A stretch of DNA of 64,000 bases from Phytopythium helicoides. Taxonomy: Eukaryota; Oomycota; Peronosporomycetes; Pythiales; Pythiaceae. The stretch is taken from positions 1,683,585-1,747,584 of the forward strand of contig JANFNE010000006.1 of assembly GCA_024867545.1 (NCBI GenBank), written 5' to 3'. This document shows, one piece after another, positions 11,604 to 22,450 of the stretch; positions within the stretch are counted from its first letter, which is position 1; each line of letters starts with the position of its first letter. The position numbers were made by a program, and so were the translations under genes. The notes under the pieces were generated by a model. That model was given only the letters and a program-made list of their open reading frames with translations. It did not search any database and was not told where the DNA came from.

Positions 11604-13027
11604 ATGCTCCGCTCCGCCCTTCGCCTCCACCCGCAGCCCCCGGCTCAGGCCCAGCGCGCGGCTGCTCGCTGCGTGACGACGCTCAACGTGGGCGGCGCGC
11701 GCTCCGCTGACGCCGACGCGTCGCCGCGCCTGCCGCTCGAGGGCGTGCGCGTGGTCGAGTGCGGCCACCTGATCGCCGGACCGTTCGCCGGCACCATCCT
11801 GAGCTACTTCGGCGCCGACGTCATCAAGGTGGAGCCGCCCACGGGTGACCAGGTGCGCGACTACCGTATGCTGGACGAGTCCAAGACGTCGCTCTGGTGG
11901 TACTCGCTCGGTCGCAACAAGCGCTCGGTCGCCATCGACATGCGGCTGGAGGAGGGCAGGGAGCTCGTGCGGGAGCTCGTGGAGCAGAGTGACGTGTTCA
12001 TCGAGAACTTCCGCCCCGGACGCATGGAGAAGTGGGGGCTCGGCCCCGACGCATTCGAGGAGACCAACCCAGGACTCGTCTACACGCGCGTCTCGGGATT
12101 TGGCCAGGATGGACCATACTCGTCCAGGTATGGGACAGCTCCGGGCTCGGTTAGCTCTTTTGTATCTTTTTGACGTGATATGCGTGTGGCAGACCGGGAT
12201 TTGCGTCCGTGTGCGAGGCGATGGGCGGGTTCCGATACGTGAACGGATTTCCTGACCGCCAGCCGGCTCGTCCGAATCTGAGTGTCGGCGACACGGTCGC
12301 GGGCATTCATGCTGCGCTGGGCATTGTTGTTGCTTTGCTTGGGCGTGAGCGAGGTGTCAATGCCGTCGGTGGTGCACTCCGCGGCCAGCAGGTTGACGTG
12401 GCCATCTACGAGTCCATGTTCAACTTGATGGAGGCCGTCGTCCCAGAGTACGATTACTCTGGAGCCATTCGAGAGCGCTCGGGATCCACGATTACTGGTA
12501 TCGTGCCCTCCAACACCTACACGACCAAAGACGGCAAAGACATTGTGCTGGCTGCCAACACCGATTCGCTCTTCACCAAGCTCATGACGGCGATTGGCCG
12601 TGCCGATATGGGGAATGACCCCCGGCTACGCACGAACGGCGACCGCGTGAAGCACCAAGCGGAGATTGACGACGTCCTCGCGGCATGGACAGCAACTCAG
12701 ACTGCCGAAGTTGTTGCCGACACCATGGATCGTGCCAAGGTTCCAGTGGGACTTGTCTACTCGGTCGAAGACATGGTTCGCGATCCTCAGTATCAGCAGC
12801 GTGGAATGTTTGAAGAAGTGGAGCTCCCTGAATCGGCAGGCAAGCGCACACTCAAGCTTCCAGCCATCTTGCCGAAGCTCAAGTCAACCCCTGGCCGCAC
12901 GAAGTGGGCTGGTCGTCGTATTGGAGAGGACACGAGACAAGTTCTTCATGACGTGCTTGGTCGATCCGAGGAGCAGATTGAGCGATTGCTAGACAACAAG
13001 ATCGTGTTCGAGTCAGTCCAACAGTGA
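11604..13027 (+). CDS. Class III CoA-transferase (CaiB/BaiF, SUGCT-like), mitochondrial
   Basis: Two exons, 11604-12127 and 12193-13027, with a 65-bp intron (GTATGG...GGCAG); about 452 aa. Residues 1-35 are rich in Arg, Ala and Ser without acids, a typical mitochondrial presequence. The mature part opens with the family hallmark PLEGVRVVECGHLIAGPFAG. It continues with KVEPPTGDQVR, the FIENFRPGRMEKWGLG segment and VSGFGQDGPY. GQQVDVAIYESMFNLMEAVV follows, and the C-terminal part has KVPVGLVYSVEDMVRDPQ. Family III enzymes move CoA between carboxylic acids through an aspartyl-CoA thioester. The closest eukaryotic relatives by motif are succinyl-CoA:glutarate CoA-transferases (SUGCT), which act in lysine/tryptophan breakdown. 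The precise acyl substrate cannot be read from the sequence. Confidence 0.92.
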
Positions 13028-13114
13028 TCGGGTCGATCACATGGAAATCCGGAAGGTCTCTGTTAGTGGTTTGTGTCCACTGTGCTCTGCACATGAACGG
13101 AAAAGGCTTGCAGA

Positions 13115-13606
13115 TTGAAGACAAATACACTGCAAGAGTACAAATCACTGTTGACGAGCGCAGATCTCCGTGCAACTGTAGACGATTTCGCGTCCGATTG
13201 CTGTCTCGCTGTACGGTTGTTGGATCAGGAAGAGATCAGGCGGCGTGGGTTCACCCCATGTCGACCGCAACAACAACTGACGAACGAGTTGGTAGGAGAC
13301 TGGTGGAATCCGACTCGCAGGAGAGAGCTGGTCGAGAGGGTCGCCATGGGTGTTGACCAGCGTAACCGCCTCTCGATGGATTCGGTTGGTGTCTGGCACT
13401 ACGGAACGAGGCAAGTGAGCCTGCAAGCTGCTTCGCTTCACCCGAACGCTGAATCCTTGCCGACATCAACGGATTTGCGCAAACGCCACCACATCCTCAA
13501 TGAATGTGTACCAAAGTGGAAGGCGAGGCGACGACGACTGCAGAGCAGCCATCAGTACGACGTGTCAATGCGTCCAGTACATGTATTGAGTTTGATCGAC
13601 GTTTGA
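13115..13606 (+). CDS. Possible hypothetical protein, 163 aa
   Basis: An open frame of 163 codons whose central part (about residues 15-100) has a protein-like mixture, for example LTSADLRATVDDFASD and NELVGDWWNPTRRRELVERV. The last 60 residues are less convincing, and a GTGAGC donor-like site at about 13412 might end an exon. No domain is recognised. The start lies only 88 bp after the CoA-transferase stop, so the frame could also be a long 3' UTR or a relic. Treat as tentative. Confidence 0.33.
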   Translation: MKTNTLQEYKSLLTSADLRATVDDFASDCCLAVRLLDQEEIRRRGFTPCRPQQQLTNELVGDWWNPTRRRELVERVAMGVDQRNRLSMDSVGVWHYGTRQVSLQAASLHPNAESLPTSTDLRKRHHILNECVPKWKARRRRLQSSHQYDVSMRPVHVLSLIDV

Positions 13607-15321
13607 CTCAACTGGGCTCACTTCATGGAGAAGGTTAGCGTCGTGTCCAGCGCTGTGCTGCGAAGCTCCATGCTGCTGACATGTGATGTGTGTTGACATT
13701 TTTCACTGAATAGAGTTCGATGACACCACCAAATCAGCGACCAAGCACCCCCACGCGCTGAATATTCATCTCAATGCCACACGAAGTTCAGAGCTTTGTT
13801 GCGACGGCACCAAAAAGAATTCGCCCCCACCTCTGATGTGTCCACCATCCGTGGCGTGACACCTTGCGGCAGCACGTGGGATTGCTCTGCTCGGCACCGT
13901 GGTTCGTGGCGTCCTCACGACCTGTCAAACCCTCTGCCCTGCCTGCCATCAACAGTGCCAGTCCTACGATGGCACAGTGGCACAGGAGAACCACGGCCGA
14001 ATTGCACTCCACAGTCCACTCGACAACTCGTTACACACGAAAAAACGAGAGGCAAATTTCGCGCAGGCCACGCCCACGCCTTGCGAATCCTCTCACTGTA
14101 CTGGTGGAAGTGGCAAAGGATGCTGCGCGCGACACCCAACGGCTGCGTGATGACCGACGTTGAGGAAAGAAAAAAATTGACCGAGGGCGAAATCATGAAT
14201 GAATTGGTGGCGTGTGGATGCCTTTCGGTCGGCTGCCGCCTGCGGCCATGCCACGGAAAGATTGATTAGAGACGAATGTATTGGCGGCTCAGCATCAGCT
14301 CTCCATGTGGTAGGATTGATGGCATGACGTGCGGTACAACACGAGTGTACACTTTGGTGATGACTGCGAAGACTCGGACTTTGTACTCCCTGCCAGTTTT
14401 TCTGTGCGGCGAAGTGCTGATCTGGCGTGGGTACCACCTCAGCATACTCCGTTCAAATGAAGGACTCGCATGACATCGTTGAACAAGTGGCAAATGCAAA
14501 CCTGGCAAGGAAAGGAAAATCTACAAGCAAAAAATCTGCCAGCATGAAGCCGGGCATAGATTTCACTGCAGCGGACTTCGATGAGAGGAGCTTCCTCTCC
14601 ATCTCGCACCGAATTCGCGTTCCTTCCAGCCGGTTCTAGTAATCGTTTACCGCTTGCTTGATCACACCTTCGATGTCGCTCCGCCGGCCCACCTGTCAGC
14701 AACGGCCCGGCTGACTCTGTTTCCATCCGGTTGACGTCCGCCGTCATCTTTCACCGAAAACTGGGCGAGGCTCAGCCTTTTTCCAGGGAGAGATTTTCGG
14801 CAGGTGGCGAGAAGACCGCATGGAGCAGAGGTTTCCCTCCAGCCGGCCCGCCGCCAGAGAGCGCTTGACTTGTCGAGAGTATGCCGGAGCTCACTCAACA
14901 CCGCTTGACTCAAGTCCACGCCTGCCTCGCCAAGTGGCGAGTCGCATCCCACTGTCAAGTCGGCAGGTCGACACTGTACCGCCTTCACCACGCACGTGTG
15001 GCAGCGTGGCCGTGCCTTTTCGCCCGAGATGTGCACGCTCCATGCGAGCGACGCGCTGCCGCCTGCAAGTGAGACCGTCGTACAGTACCGTACGCGCTAC
15101 GTGTGACGGTATCATCCCAGCACGTCCTGACGCCACTTCTTGACCGGCGCGGCCTGTGATTTGTCTCGCAGGAGCCTTTCCGCTCGACCTCGGCTTGCTT
15201 CTTCCCCAGCATTTGCTCGATCGCTGTCAACAGCAGAGCCGCTCGTCACGGCTGCAGCGTTGCGCCCCTGATCTCTGATCTGTCGGTGCTGGCTGCGCGC
15301 TAGCAGCTTCAAGCGGCGACC
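13607..15321. other. 1.7 kb without a supported gene
   Basis: Both strands contain only short, overlapping, mutually contradictory frames. I see no transposon ends, tRNA or tandem repeat. The 3' end is presumably the promoter and 5' UTR of the START-FYVE gene. Confidence 0.45.
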
Positions 15322-16989
15322 ATGAACCCCGCCATGCACATCTCGCGGTCCGACGTGGAAAAGTTCTCGCAGGCGGGCTCCAAGTTCGAGACGCTGCCGC
15401 TGCCGAGCAACTACTTCCCCAAGGTCCGCATGTCCGAGCGAGACCACTCGCAGTACGTGGCCATGGCTCGCAGCCTGCTGGACGACTCGCTCCTGCGGCT
15501 GGGCAACGCCAAGGAGCGCACCGCGCAGCTCCGCGAGTGGAAGGAGCTCGGCAGCCAGGGCGGCTTTCGGCGGTTCGCCCAGCGCATTGCCGGCGGCGAC
15601 CAGCGCTTCCGCGTCGAAGGAACGGCTCCCACGTCGCTCAACAACCTCATGGGGGCCTTGATCGCCGACACCACCGGCCAGGCGCGAGCGCGACGACAGA
15701 ACCTGTACCGCGACTTGCTTGACGCGCAGACGCTGTGCATCCTCCAGCCGCGGTCCGTGTCGCTCGAATCGACAGCGCAGGAGGAGTTCATCGCGCTGCG
15801 ATGGCAGGCAGTGTCGCTCGGAGCTGCATCGACGGCGCAGCACTGGGATATGTGCTTTCTCGAGTACACCGGCGTCGCGACCGACAACGAAGGCTTCCCG
15901 GTCGGCTTTCACATTACGCACTCAATCGACAGGCCTGAGTGCGGCCTACTCAAGGAGACCTACGGGCTCTCTCGCCTTCGAGGCACCGAGATTATGCTGC
16001 TCTTCCCGTCCAGGGGCTCGAACCATGGCCACACCGACGTTGTGCTTGACGGGTGCTGGAAAGAGCCCGAGAACGTGTCCACGTGGGTCATCCAGAGCTT
16101 CTTGGCAGTCGCGTCCGCTACCCTTAGCAAGCTTGCCTTACTTGTTCAAGAGCAGCTCCTCGCTAGACTTCCGCTCAAGGACAAGAGCCAGCTCGTGCCG
16201 CTGGGTGACCGCAAGACCTGTAACGTGTGTCTGAGCAAGTTTGGCATGATGGGAAAGAAGTCACAGTGCCGCAGCTGCGGCGAAGTTGTGTGCAAAGCGT
16301 GCGTGGTCAAGCGCAACGTCGGAGTCCAAGCAAAGTTCTGCAAGAAATGCCTTGTCGAGGTGTCCTCGCAGCGTGTCGCTATCGAGTCGTCTATGTCTGT
16401 ATCTGACTACGGCTACGAGCGTCGATCCTCAAGCTCTTCTGGGACGACGGTCAGTCGCCACACGACCACTAGCAGTAGCGCACTGTCATCTTCAGCAGTC
16501 AATCTTAACGCTCGCCGGCAGTTCGGGTCCGAGACGAGCAGTGCTTCGAATATCTCCCACTCAGCAGCCCTCGTCCCGGCCGGCAAGATGATGCGTATGA
16601 ACAGCAGCAACCGTATCGTCACAAGTAACAGCTCGCTGGACGCGCAGAAACCCGGTGTGTACTACGACAACTACGGCTACAGCATGGCTAGTACTGCAAG
16701 CGTTAGCAGCTACGATAGCTTTTCCGATTCGGTTACAGATCGGCCCGGGAGTGAGATTTTCGACGTCGACGAGGACGGTGTGCTTGTCGTGAGTACCAAG
16801 AGCGCAATGCGAGCAATGGGCACACCGTCGCATGCTCGTTCGATGGTGGGCAGCAGCGGTATTCCAAGTGTCCAAGCAGTCGAAGACTCTATCGCGCACC
16901 AGAGGTACATCCTCAACGAGATGATTAGTACGGCGCGTACAATGCAGCAGCAGCAACAAGCTCGATCAGCCTACACTCAATACCACTGA
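15322..16989 (+). CDS. START-like domain plus FYVE-type zinc finger protein
   Basis: A single exon of 555 aa. Residues about 60-275 resemble the START-like lipid-binding module that precedes FYVE domains in a large oomycete family (EFIALRWQAVSLG, MCFLEYTGVATDNEGFPVGFHITHSID). A FYVE-type zinc finger spans about 300-350. Its pattern is C-x2-C-x11-C-x2-C-x4-C-x2-C, followed by C-x2-C. The basic phosphoinositide motif is weak: QCRSCGEVVC stands where canonical FYVE has R-[RK]-H-H-C-R. The remaining 200 residues are Ser/Tyr-rich and disordered and end in a Gln-rich stretch. Such proteins are inferred to bind PI3P-containing endosomal membranes or another lipid; the altered motif makes PI3P binding uncertain. 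Alternative starts exist at Met5 and further in. Confidence 0.88.
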   Translation: MNPAMHISRSDVEKFSQAGSKFETLPLPSNYFPKVRMSERDHSQYVAMARSLLDDSLLRLGNAKERTAQLREWKELGSQGGFRRFAQRIAGGDQRFRVEGTAPTSLNNLMGALIADTTGQARARRQNLYRDLLDAQTLCILQPRSVSLESTAQEEFIALRWQAVSLGAASTAQHWDMCFLEYTGVATDNEGFPVGFHITHSIDRPECGLLKETYGLSRLRGTEIMLLFPSRGSNHGHTDVVLDGCWKEPENVSTWVIQSFLAVASATLSKLALLVQEQLLARLPLKDKSQLVPLGDRKTCNVCLSKFGMMGKKSQCRSCGEVVCKACVVKRNVGVQAKFCKKCLVEVSSQRVAIESSMSVSDYGYERRSSSSSGTTVSRHTTTSSSALSSSAVNLNARRQFGSETSSASNISHSAALVPAGKMMRMNSSNRIVTSNSSLDAQKPGVYYDNYGYSMASTASVSSYDSFSDSVTDRPGSEIFDVDEDGVLVVSTKSAMRAMGTPSHARSMVGSSGIPSVQAVEDSIAHQRYILNEMISTARTMQQQQQARSAYTQYH

Positions 16990-17292
16990 TTTGGGCGAGC
17001 AAGATAAAATCCCAGTTCGTTTTCAAATGCAAGGCTCTACCGACGTGGGGTAGAGGCGAAGGGTGGTAGTAAGTTCACCCGATCGCTACGCTTCCAACGT
17101 GTTCATCCGGCCCAGCTCGTGTGTATTTATGACGGTGAAGATAATCGAAGTAGGAAGCTGCCGTCAACCAGTGCCTTTGCAGTGAAAGCTGGGAGAAAGA
17201 TCCAGATCAAGCTACTTGTTTAAAGCAAAAAAAAAGTTGTTAGTTATTGGAGTAAGAAGCATTGAGTGCATTGCATTACTTCAACACACTCG
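16990..17292. other. Intergenic, convergent with kinase relic
   Basis: A 3' UTR-like sequence with a poly-A tract near 17227-17235. It lies between the FYVE gene and the decayed kinase on the other strand. Nothing else is visible. Confidence 0.4.
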
Positions 17293-20270
17293 AAATCAAA
17301 CGAGGAGCCATGCGTGGTCCTTCGCGATAGGCTTAATGATCTTGACCACGCTACCAATTGTGAGGCGCTCGCTCGGGTCGTAACAACACTAGTGCCCACT
17401 CAATGTCGGTGAATCCATCGGGTCGAGTTAGTATCACCTTGCGCTTAGTGACATGGTGCTTGACGGCAACATCTGGCAAATCTTGGCCCCACGGGATCTC
17501 CCCACTCACGGCCTCGATGATACACATACCAAACGAGTACACATCAGATGAAGTGGTAGGTAGAGCGCCATTTAACACCTCTGGGGCTGTCCATCTCCAC
17601 GCGCCTACGCTGTACGCACTGTCTTGAAGACCCAATACCAGAATGCTAAAGCAAAGCCAAAGTCTGATATTTTCGCGACAGTGTTACCTCCGGCTTTATA
17701 GGAGAATCACAGTATGTTGTTGCACTTGAGGCCAGCATGAACTAAACCGTTCGTATGGAGATATTGTAAATCGATGCTGCATCTCTGAGTCTTGATCATC
17801 GGCTTGGAGAGCGCAAGGCGTTCACATCAAGTGGGGCAGCATCATCAAGCTGGCCTTCATCAGGCAGCTCGCACACAAAATACGGGTCGCCAACATGGCA
17901 GGTACCGTATAGCTTGATGATATTGTCGTGATGCAGGTGATACCAGACATTTAGCTCACGGAAAAAAGCGTGCCGATACTTCGACTCTTGACCAGGCGTG
18001 AGAAAGAGCTTTTTGGCCACGACTTTGGTGCCCATCCAAGTGCTGTAGTGCACATCCCCAAATGAACCTTTGCCGAACGGCACGGGTTCGAATCAATATC
18101 GTAGGGCGGGATGAACCACTTTGGGACGCTCTCATATTGCGGAAATCGAGGAATTGGCACCCCGGTGGTTGCAAGGGTGTGCTTCATAGAGCGTAGATCG
18201 CCACTTGGTTTGCTCGTAAATGATATAAGTTATATCTGCATTGTCGGCATCCCCCGATGCACCGCTGGTACCATTGGCGGTTGCTTCTGATTGCTTGCAT
18301 GGATGGTGCAGTAGCCCTGACTGACAATGACGTTCATCCAACCGTTGTCGCCATTGCCTATGCAACGGATCATCAAATGCAAGACTTGGCTGTTGCAGCA
18401 ACAAAATCTTGTCGAGTCCTTTGTGAAATCCCATCGCTATGCCGCCAATTGACGAGCTAATGGAAGTGGATGAAAGAGCTGATAATGACGAGTTCTCAGC
18501 AACAAACCGCCTAGCTTCACGCTGCATAAATTCCAGCAACTCGGCAAATTTCCGAATGAAATCTTCATTCAAATCGATTTGCGCACCCAGCATCGATTCG
18601 GAGATATCCATAACCCGTTTCAGTGCATCCGACGTCAAGAAAGTCTGAATTCAAAGATTCATCATTTTGGCGTGACAACATTATTGGTTGAAGACCCTGG
18701 ATTGCGTTTTGGATCGTATTTTGGGTTGGTCGCTGGATTTCGGTGCAGTTGAAAGCATCACAGAGCTTCGCTGGACTCTTTCGATTTGCGCAAACTTATT
18801 TGCTTTGGCAACAATTTGAGCGATCGACATGGGCTTCTCCGTTAGATCCGCCGACACATTCGTTTGACGAGCTCCCACTTGTCATCTTCCATTCCTAGGA
18901 CCGGACTTCAAGATATCTTTGTGCTTTTGGAAGCTTCAGCGTCAAAATTTCTACAGCCCATAGCCCAAGTACCTGAATATCTTTTTCAAATGTTTCCGTG
19001 TGATCACTTGGAAAATTCGTGGTGCTATCCATGTCGGTATTGGTCATATGACTTATATCCTGCTTCGGCAGCCCCCAATGAAACATAATAAGTTGAGGTG
19101 TTCCGTCAAGCGAAAATGAATATTTGAACACGATATGGTCACTAGTTAACTGGCCGTACGCGATCCCACGCTCGTCAATATACTGAAGGCCCAGATGCAA
19201 TCCCAGCAATTTATGTCCAAGATTCCCACAGAGTATTTCCGATGTTGCGCAAGTCATTGCATGACTTTTCTTCAAAACATAGCTTTGTCTTCGTTTGTGG
19301 AGATGTCTACTCCCATCCAGTCACGGAAAGTTGAACCTCTCGTACGAGCGAAACATGACAGTCGACGTATCAGTCATTTTAGGAGATGGCTCCAAATATC
19401 CGCCAATTTTCGTAGAAACAGAGTGCTCTTGAGATTTCCCGGTGGAAGGAACCGTGCCGGAATAGGGATGTCACCTAGAGAAATGTTGAGGCGCGTCAGG
19501 CGCCCATCAATAAATGCCTTGTCCGTGTCGTCGTATTCATCCCGATTGTGCAGCAGGTCGTGACCAAGCTTCAGAAGCCACTCCTCCTGCTTTTCAGCGT
19601 TCTTACACTTTTCAAGCGCATCAATGAACTGGTCAGTGTCATTGTGCAGTGCATCGCGTCGATATTGCTCCCATTCGCGACTTCAGTCACCGAAATGCAG
19701 TGGATGGTCAGACCACAGCTCCGAAGCTGTACACCAAATGATCTCCATTCGCTCGTGGATGTCCCGAAGCTCTCTAGTGAGTTGTCTAGCGATAAAGAAC
19801 TGTTCACCGTTGTTCACTTCACGAACAATGGATGCCTTTATTAGAAGGTACACGTCAGTGCATTCTATCAGCAGCTCAAGAATTCCGCGGTACGATCCAA
19901 CAAGATAGATTCCATCTGAGTAAGGATAGTGCTCAAATCTCGTGTTACCATCGATGAAATCAATAAGGTCCAAGAGTCGCTGCTGGGTGAACCTGTTCAT
20001 CGCTGGAAGCAAATGCTCTTCATCAAGCCACTTCTCGCGGCGAATGGTTCACCAGAGAAGCTTCTGTGTCCATTTGCCGCAAGCAGCACGATGAGTAGCC
20101 TTCCTGAGAGATATGCCGGAAGTTGGCGAATTGCACAAGCGATATGGATGCATTGCCATTGCACTTTGCTGGATATCTCTGCGGTTCATATAGAGGACAA
20201 GCATGGACCCATTATGGCTGAATTTTAAGTACTGAATGGTTGCGGGCTGCATGGCTACATACGCGCAATT
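17293..20270 (-). pseudogene. Decayed TKL-type protein kinase gene (two kinase-like regions)
   Basis: Read on the minus strand from about 20270, kinase-family sequence runs through several frames separated by stops and frameshifts. The N-terminal helical region (19683-20012 and on to about 19385) is the domain typical of oomycete tyrosine-kinase-like proteins; an in-frame TGA near 20049 and another near 19683 interrupt it. A first kinase-like region (19275-18895) includes an LQYIDERGIAYGQL catalytic-loop remnant. A linker follows (18878-18132). A second kinase domain begins at 18083 with a glycine loop (GKGSFGDVHY) and the lysine strand (KVVAKKL). It continues past a stop to VHAGLKCNNIL, where the catalytic Asp of the H-R-D motif is lost. 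It then reads SDFGFA, a frameshift, WRWTAPEVL, and SSDVYSFGMCIIE. Simple intron placement does not rescue these breaks, because stops fall inside conserved blocks. The coordinates are approximate. Confidence 0.8.
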
Positions 20271-20694
20271 GGACGGGGAATGCTATGGCCATGAACGAAC
20301 GAGCACGCCATGACTCAAATCCAGGCACTGCATCATGGTGCGTTATAACGACAACTGTTATCAGTCAGCTCTTTAAAGTGCCGTTCAAGTACAATAAAGA
20401 CTAGGTTGCCTGAGAGAAAACTTGGCCTTCGTACGAAAATAGCTGCTCACCAGGAAGTTGGCGTCGTCCTGTTCTTAGTCTTGCCATTGACGCGAGGACG
20501 CGCCGATTTCTTTTGTTCAACCATTGTGAACCATGATTCTCACAAAACGCATTGGTTCTTGTCTATTGATCTGCAGCTGAGGCATTTCACATCTTCGACC
20601 GAAAGTCGACAGGTTGCATTCGTGCTTGGTAAAATCGAGGATCCCAGCGATGACATATTGTGGCGCGATCGGAAGTGTCAATGTCCTCTCGTTT
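20271..20694. other. Divergent intergenic region
   Basis: It lies between the kinase relic (minus) and the disordered-protein gene (plus). In-frame ATGs at 20614 and 20650 upstream of the chosen start would extend the downstream protein by up to 27 residues. No other feature is seen. Confidence 0.4.
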
Positions 20695-22150
20695 ATGAGC
20701 ACGGAACTCTTCGACGAGTCGCAAGAGAACCCGTTTTTGCTGACAGCTGCACGGTCCGAGCCGGCGACCTCACCTACGAATGCATCAATGTCTTCGTCTC
20801 CACCAACTCCACAGTACTCCCCAGGACAACAGCAGCGATCCAGCTTCAAAAAGCCGCAAGTGAGCATCGAATTGCCGCTCGATGATTTGTTGGCAAATCC
20901 AAAAGCTACCATAAAAAGCCAGGAATTTCGCGATGTCGAGCCAAACACCCTGCACAAATACGTACCTGGTAGAACTGTTGAAGCAACGGGATCTCCAGTA
21001 ACCTCACCGCTTCGCTCAATTCTCAAGCGCCAATCGAGCTACGAGTCAAATGCGTCAACCACTGCCACAGCAATGGACTACCACGACGACGTTGCAAGCA
21101 ATCAACCACAACCACCGCTGCCGTATCAGTACCAACCGCAACATTCAGCCGAAGATCCTTTTCTACCGACGGACTCAGATCTTCACAAGCTGCTTTACTC
21201 TCTCACACGGTTTGGGCTTGCTTCTAATGCGCCTTCACAAGGCAATACGCAATTTCAGACAGCTTTTGCTTCTCCATCGTCTCTACCAGCCAGCCCAACA
21301 CGCTCTGTGTCATTTGTATCAAGTCAAAAGTGGAATTTGCAGCAACAAACGGCTGTTGAAAGAAAGAAACGACGATCACGCAGTAGACGCTCAGATCATG
21401 GAGGAGAAACACCCGACAGCGATGACGCATCTGCTCATCGAGGTCGATCTCGAGGGTCGGTCACGTACGCGACGGTAAAGAGTCTGTTGCGTGGAGGTAA
21501 TGGCGGACGCGGAAACTCTCCATCTCGCGTAGTAAAGCGTGGGATCCCGGAATACCGTCGAAAGAGCATCGGCACCATCTCGTCTCGACTCAAGGTGAGG
21601 CAGAAGTTTGCCCGTCCAACTATTCTCACTGACGCCTACCATCGCGTGTACGTTTGTTTGTTTGATTTTCGGGGGATCCTAGTGTTGCCACTCACAAGTA
21701 TGCTTTTCTAGGAGTGATATGAAGCTTGGCACCAAGCCGATGAGCACGGCCATAAAGCACCTGGCTTTCCCGTATGTTTGGGAAGACAACCTGGAAGACC
21801 GAGAAGAAGCAGATCCGGGCATGCCATCTCCGAAAGGCCAACTCCGACGAATGTCGCTTGTAACACTCGAGACGCTCGACAAGATTGGCACCAGAGCTGC
21901 TTGTCCTGTTCACTTGATTGAAGAAGCCGCTCCCGACTACTCGCAGGTTCGCCCTCGCGTGGACAGCTACAACGCCATCAAGAGCCCCAAGCGAGGACTG
22001 CGAAGGCCGTCAGCATGGCTGTCTCCTTCAGCTGTGGCGAACGCCTCTGAGTTTGAGAGCGACGGCGAGGATGAAGATGCTGGGTACGGGCAAGACGAGT
22101 TTGCGTTGGGGCAGCAACCTGAATGCAATGAGGTAGGCGACGGATACTGA
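20695..22150 (+). CDS. Disordered Ser/Pro-rich protein of unknown function
   Basis: Two exons, 20695-21647 and 21712-22150, with a 64-bp intron (GTACGT...TCTAG). Phases agree and the product is about 463 aa. It is low-complexity throughout, with many S/T-P sites, Gln/Pro-rich stretches and basic Ser/Arg runs (KKRRSRSRRS). A short R-x-V-x-F element (RSVSF) is of the kind that docks protein phosphatase 1, which is only suggestive. The last 140 residues contain a more structured-looking segment (MSTAIKHLAFPYVWEDN) that may be conserved. The tail is acidic. No family is recognised. The start could also be at 20614 or 20650; MSTELFDESQ is preferred because the sequence before it does not resemble a protein start. 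Confidence 0.7.
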
Positions 22151-22450
22151 GTGGGTCGCAAATGAGCTAATACAACAACTACTGGTAAGTGTATTTGCAC
22201 GTCACGAGAATAAATTTATGCACAGACCATCGAGACCTGGCAGGGTGGTTTGCCTCTCGCTACGTCCCGAGTGTACGCCGCCTTCCATGTGAGAAGCGCA
22301 ATGACCAGGTGTCTTGCGGGCGCTTATGCGAGCCTTCCATCGGTCAGTTGAGATTGGGCGAGACGGAGGAGCAGAGCGGCGTTGTACGGGGGGAAACAGT
22401 CGCAACGTTTCCCTCTCGTTGGGCGTATATCCTTCCCTCCTTCATCTCCA
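22151..22450. other. Convergent intergenic spacer
   Basis: Three hundred bases between two converging stop codons, holding both 3' UTRs. No feature beyond this is visible. Confidence 0.4.

Noticed and set aside
18085..18105. GGTTCGAATC sequence resembling a tRNA T-arm
   Set aside because: No matching acceptor stem, D-arm or anticodon arm surrounds it, and it lies inside the kinase relic.
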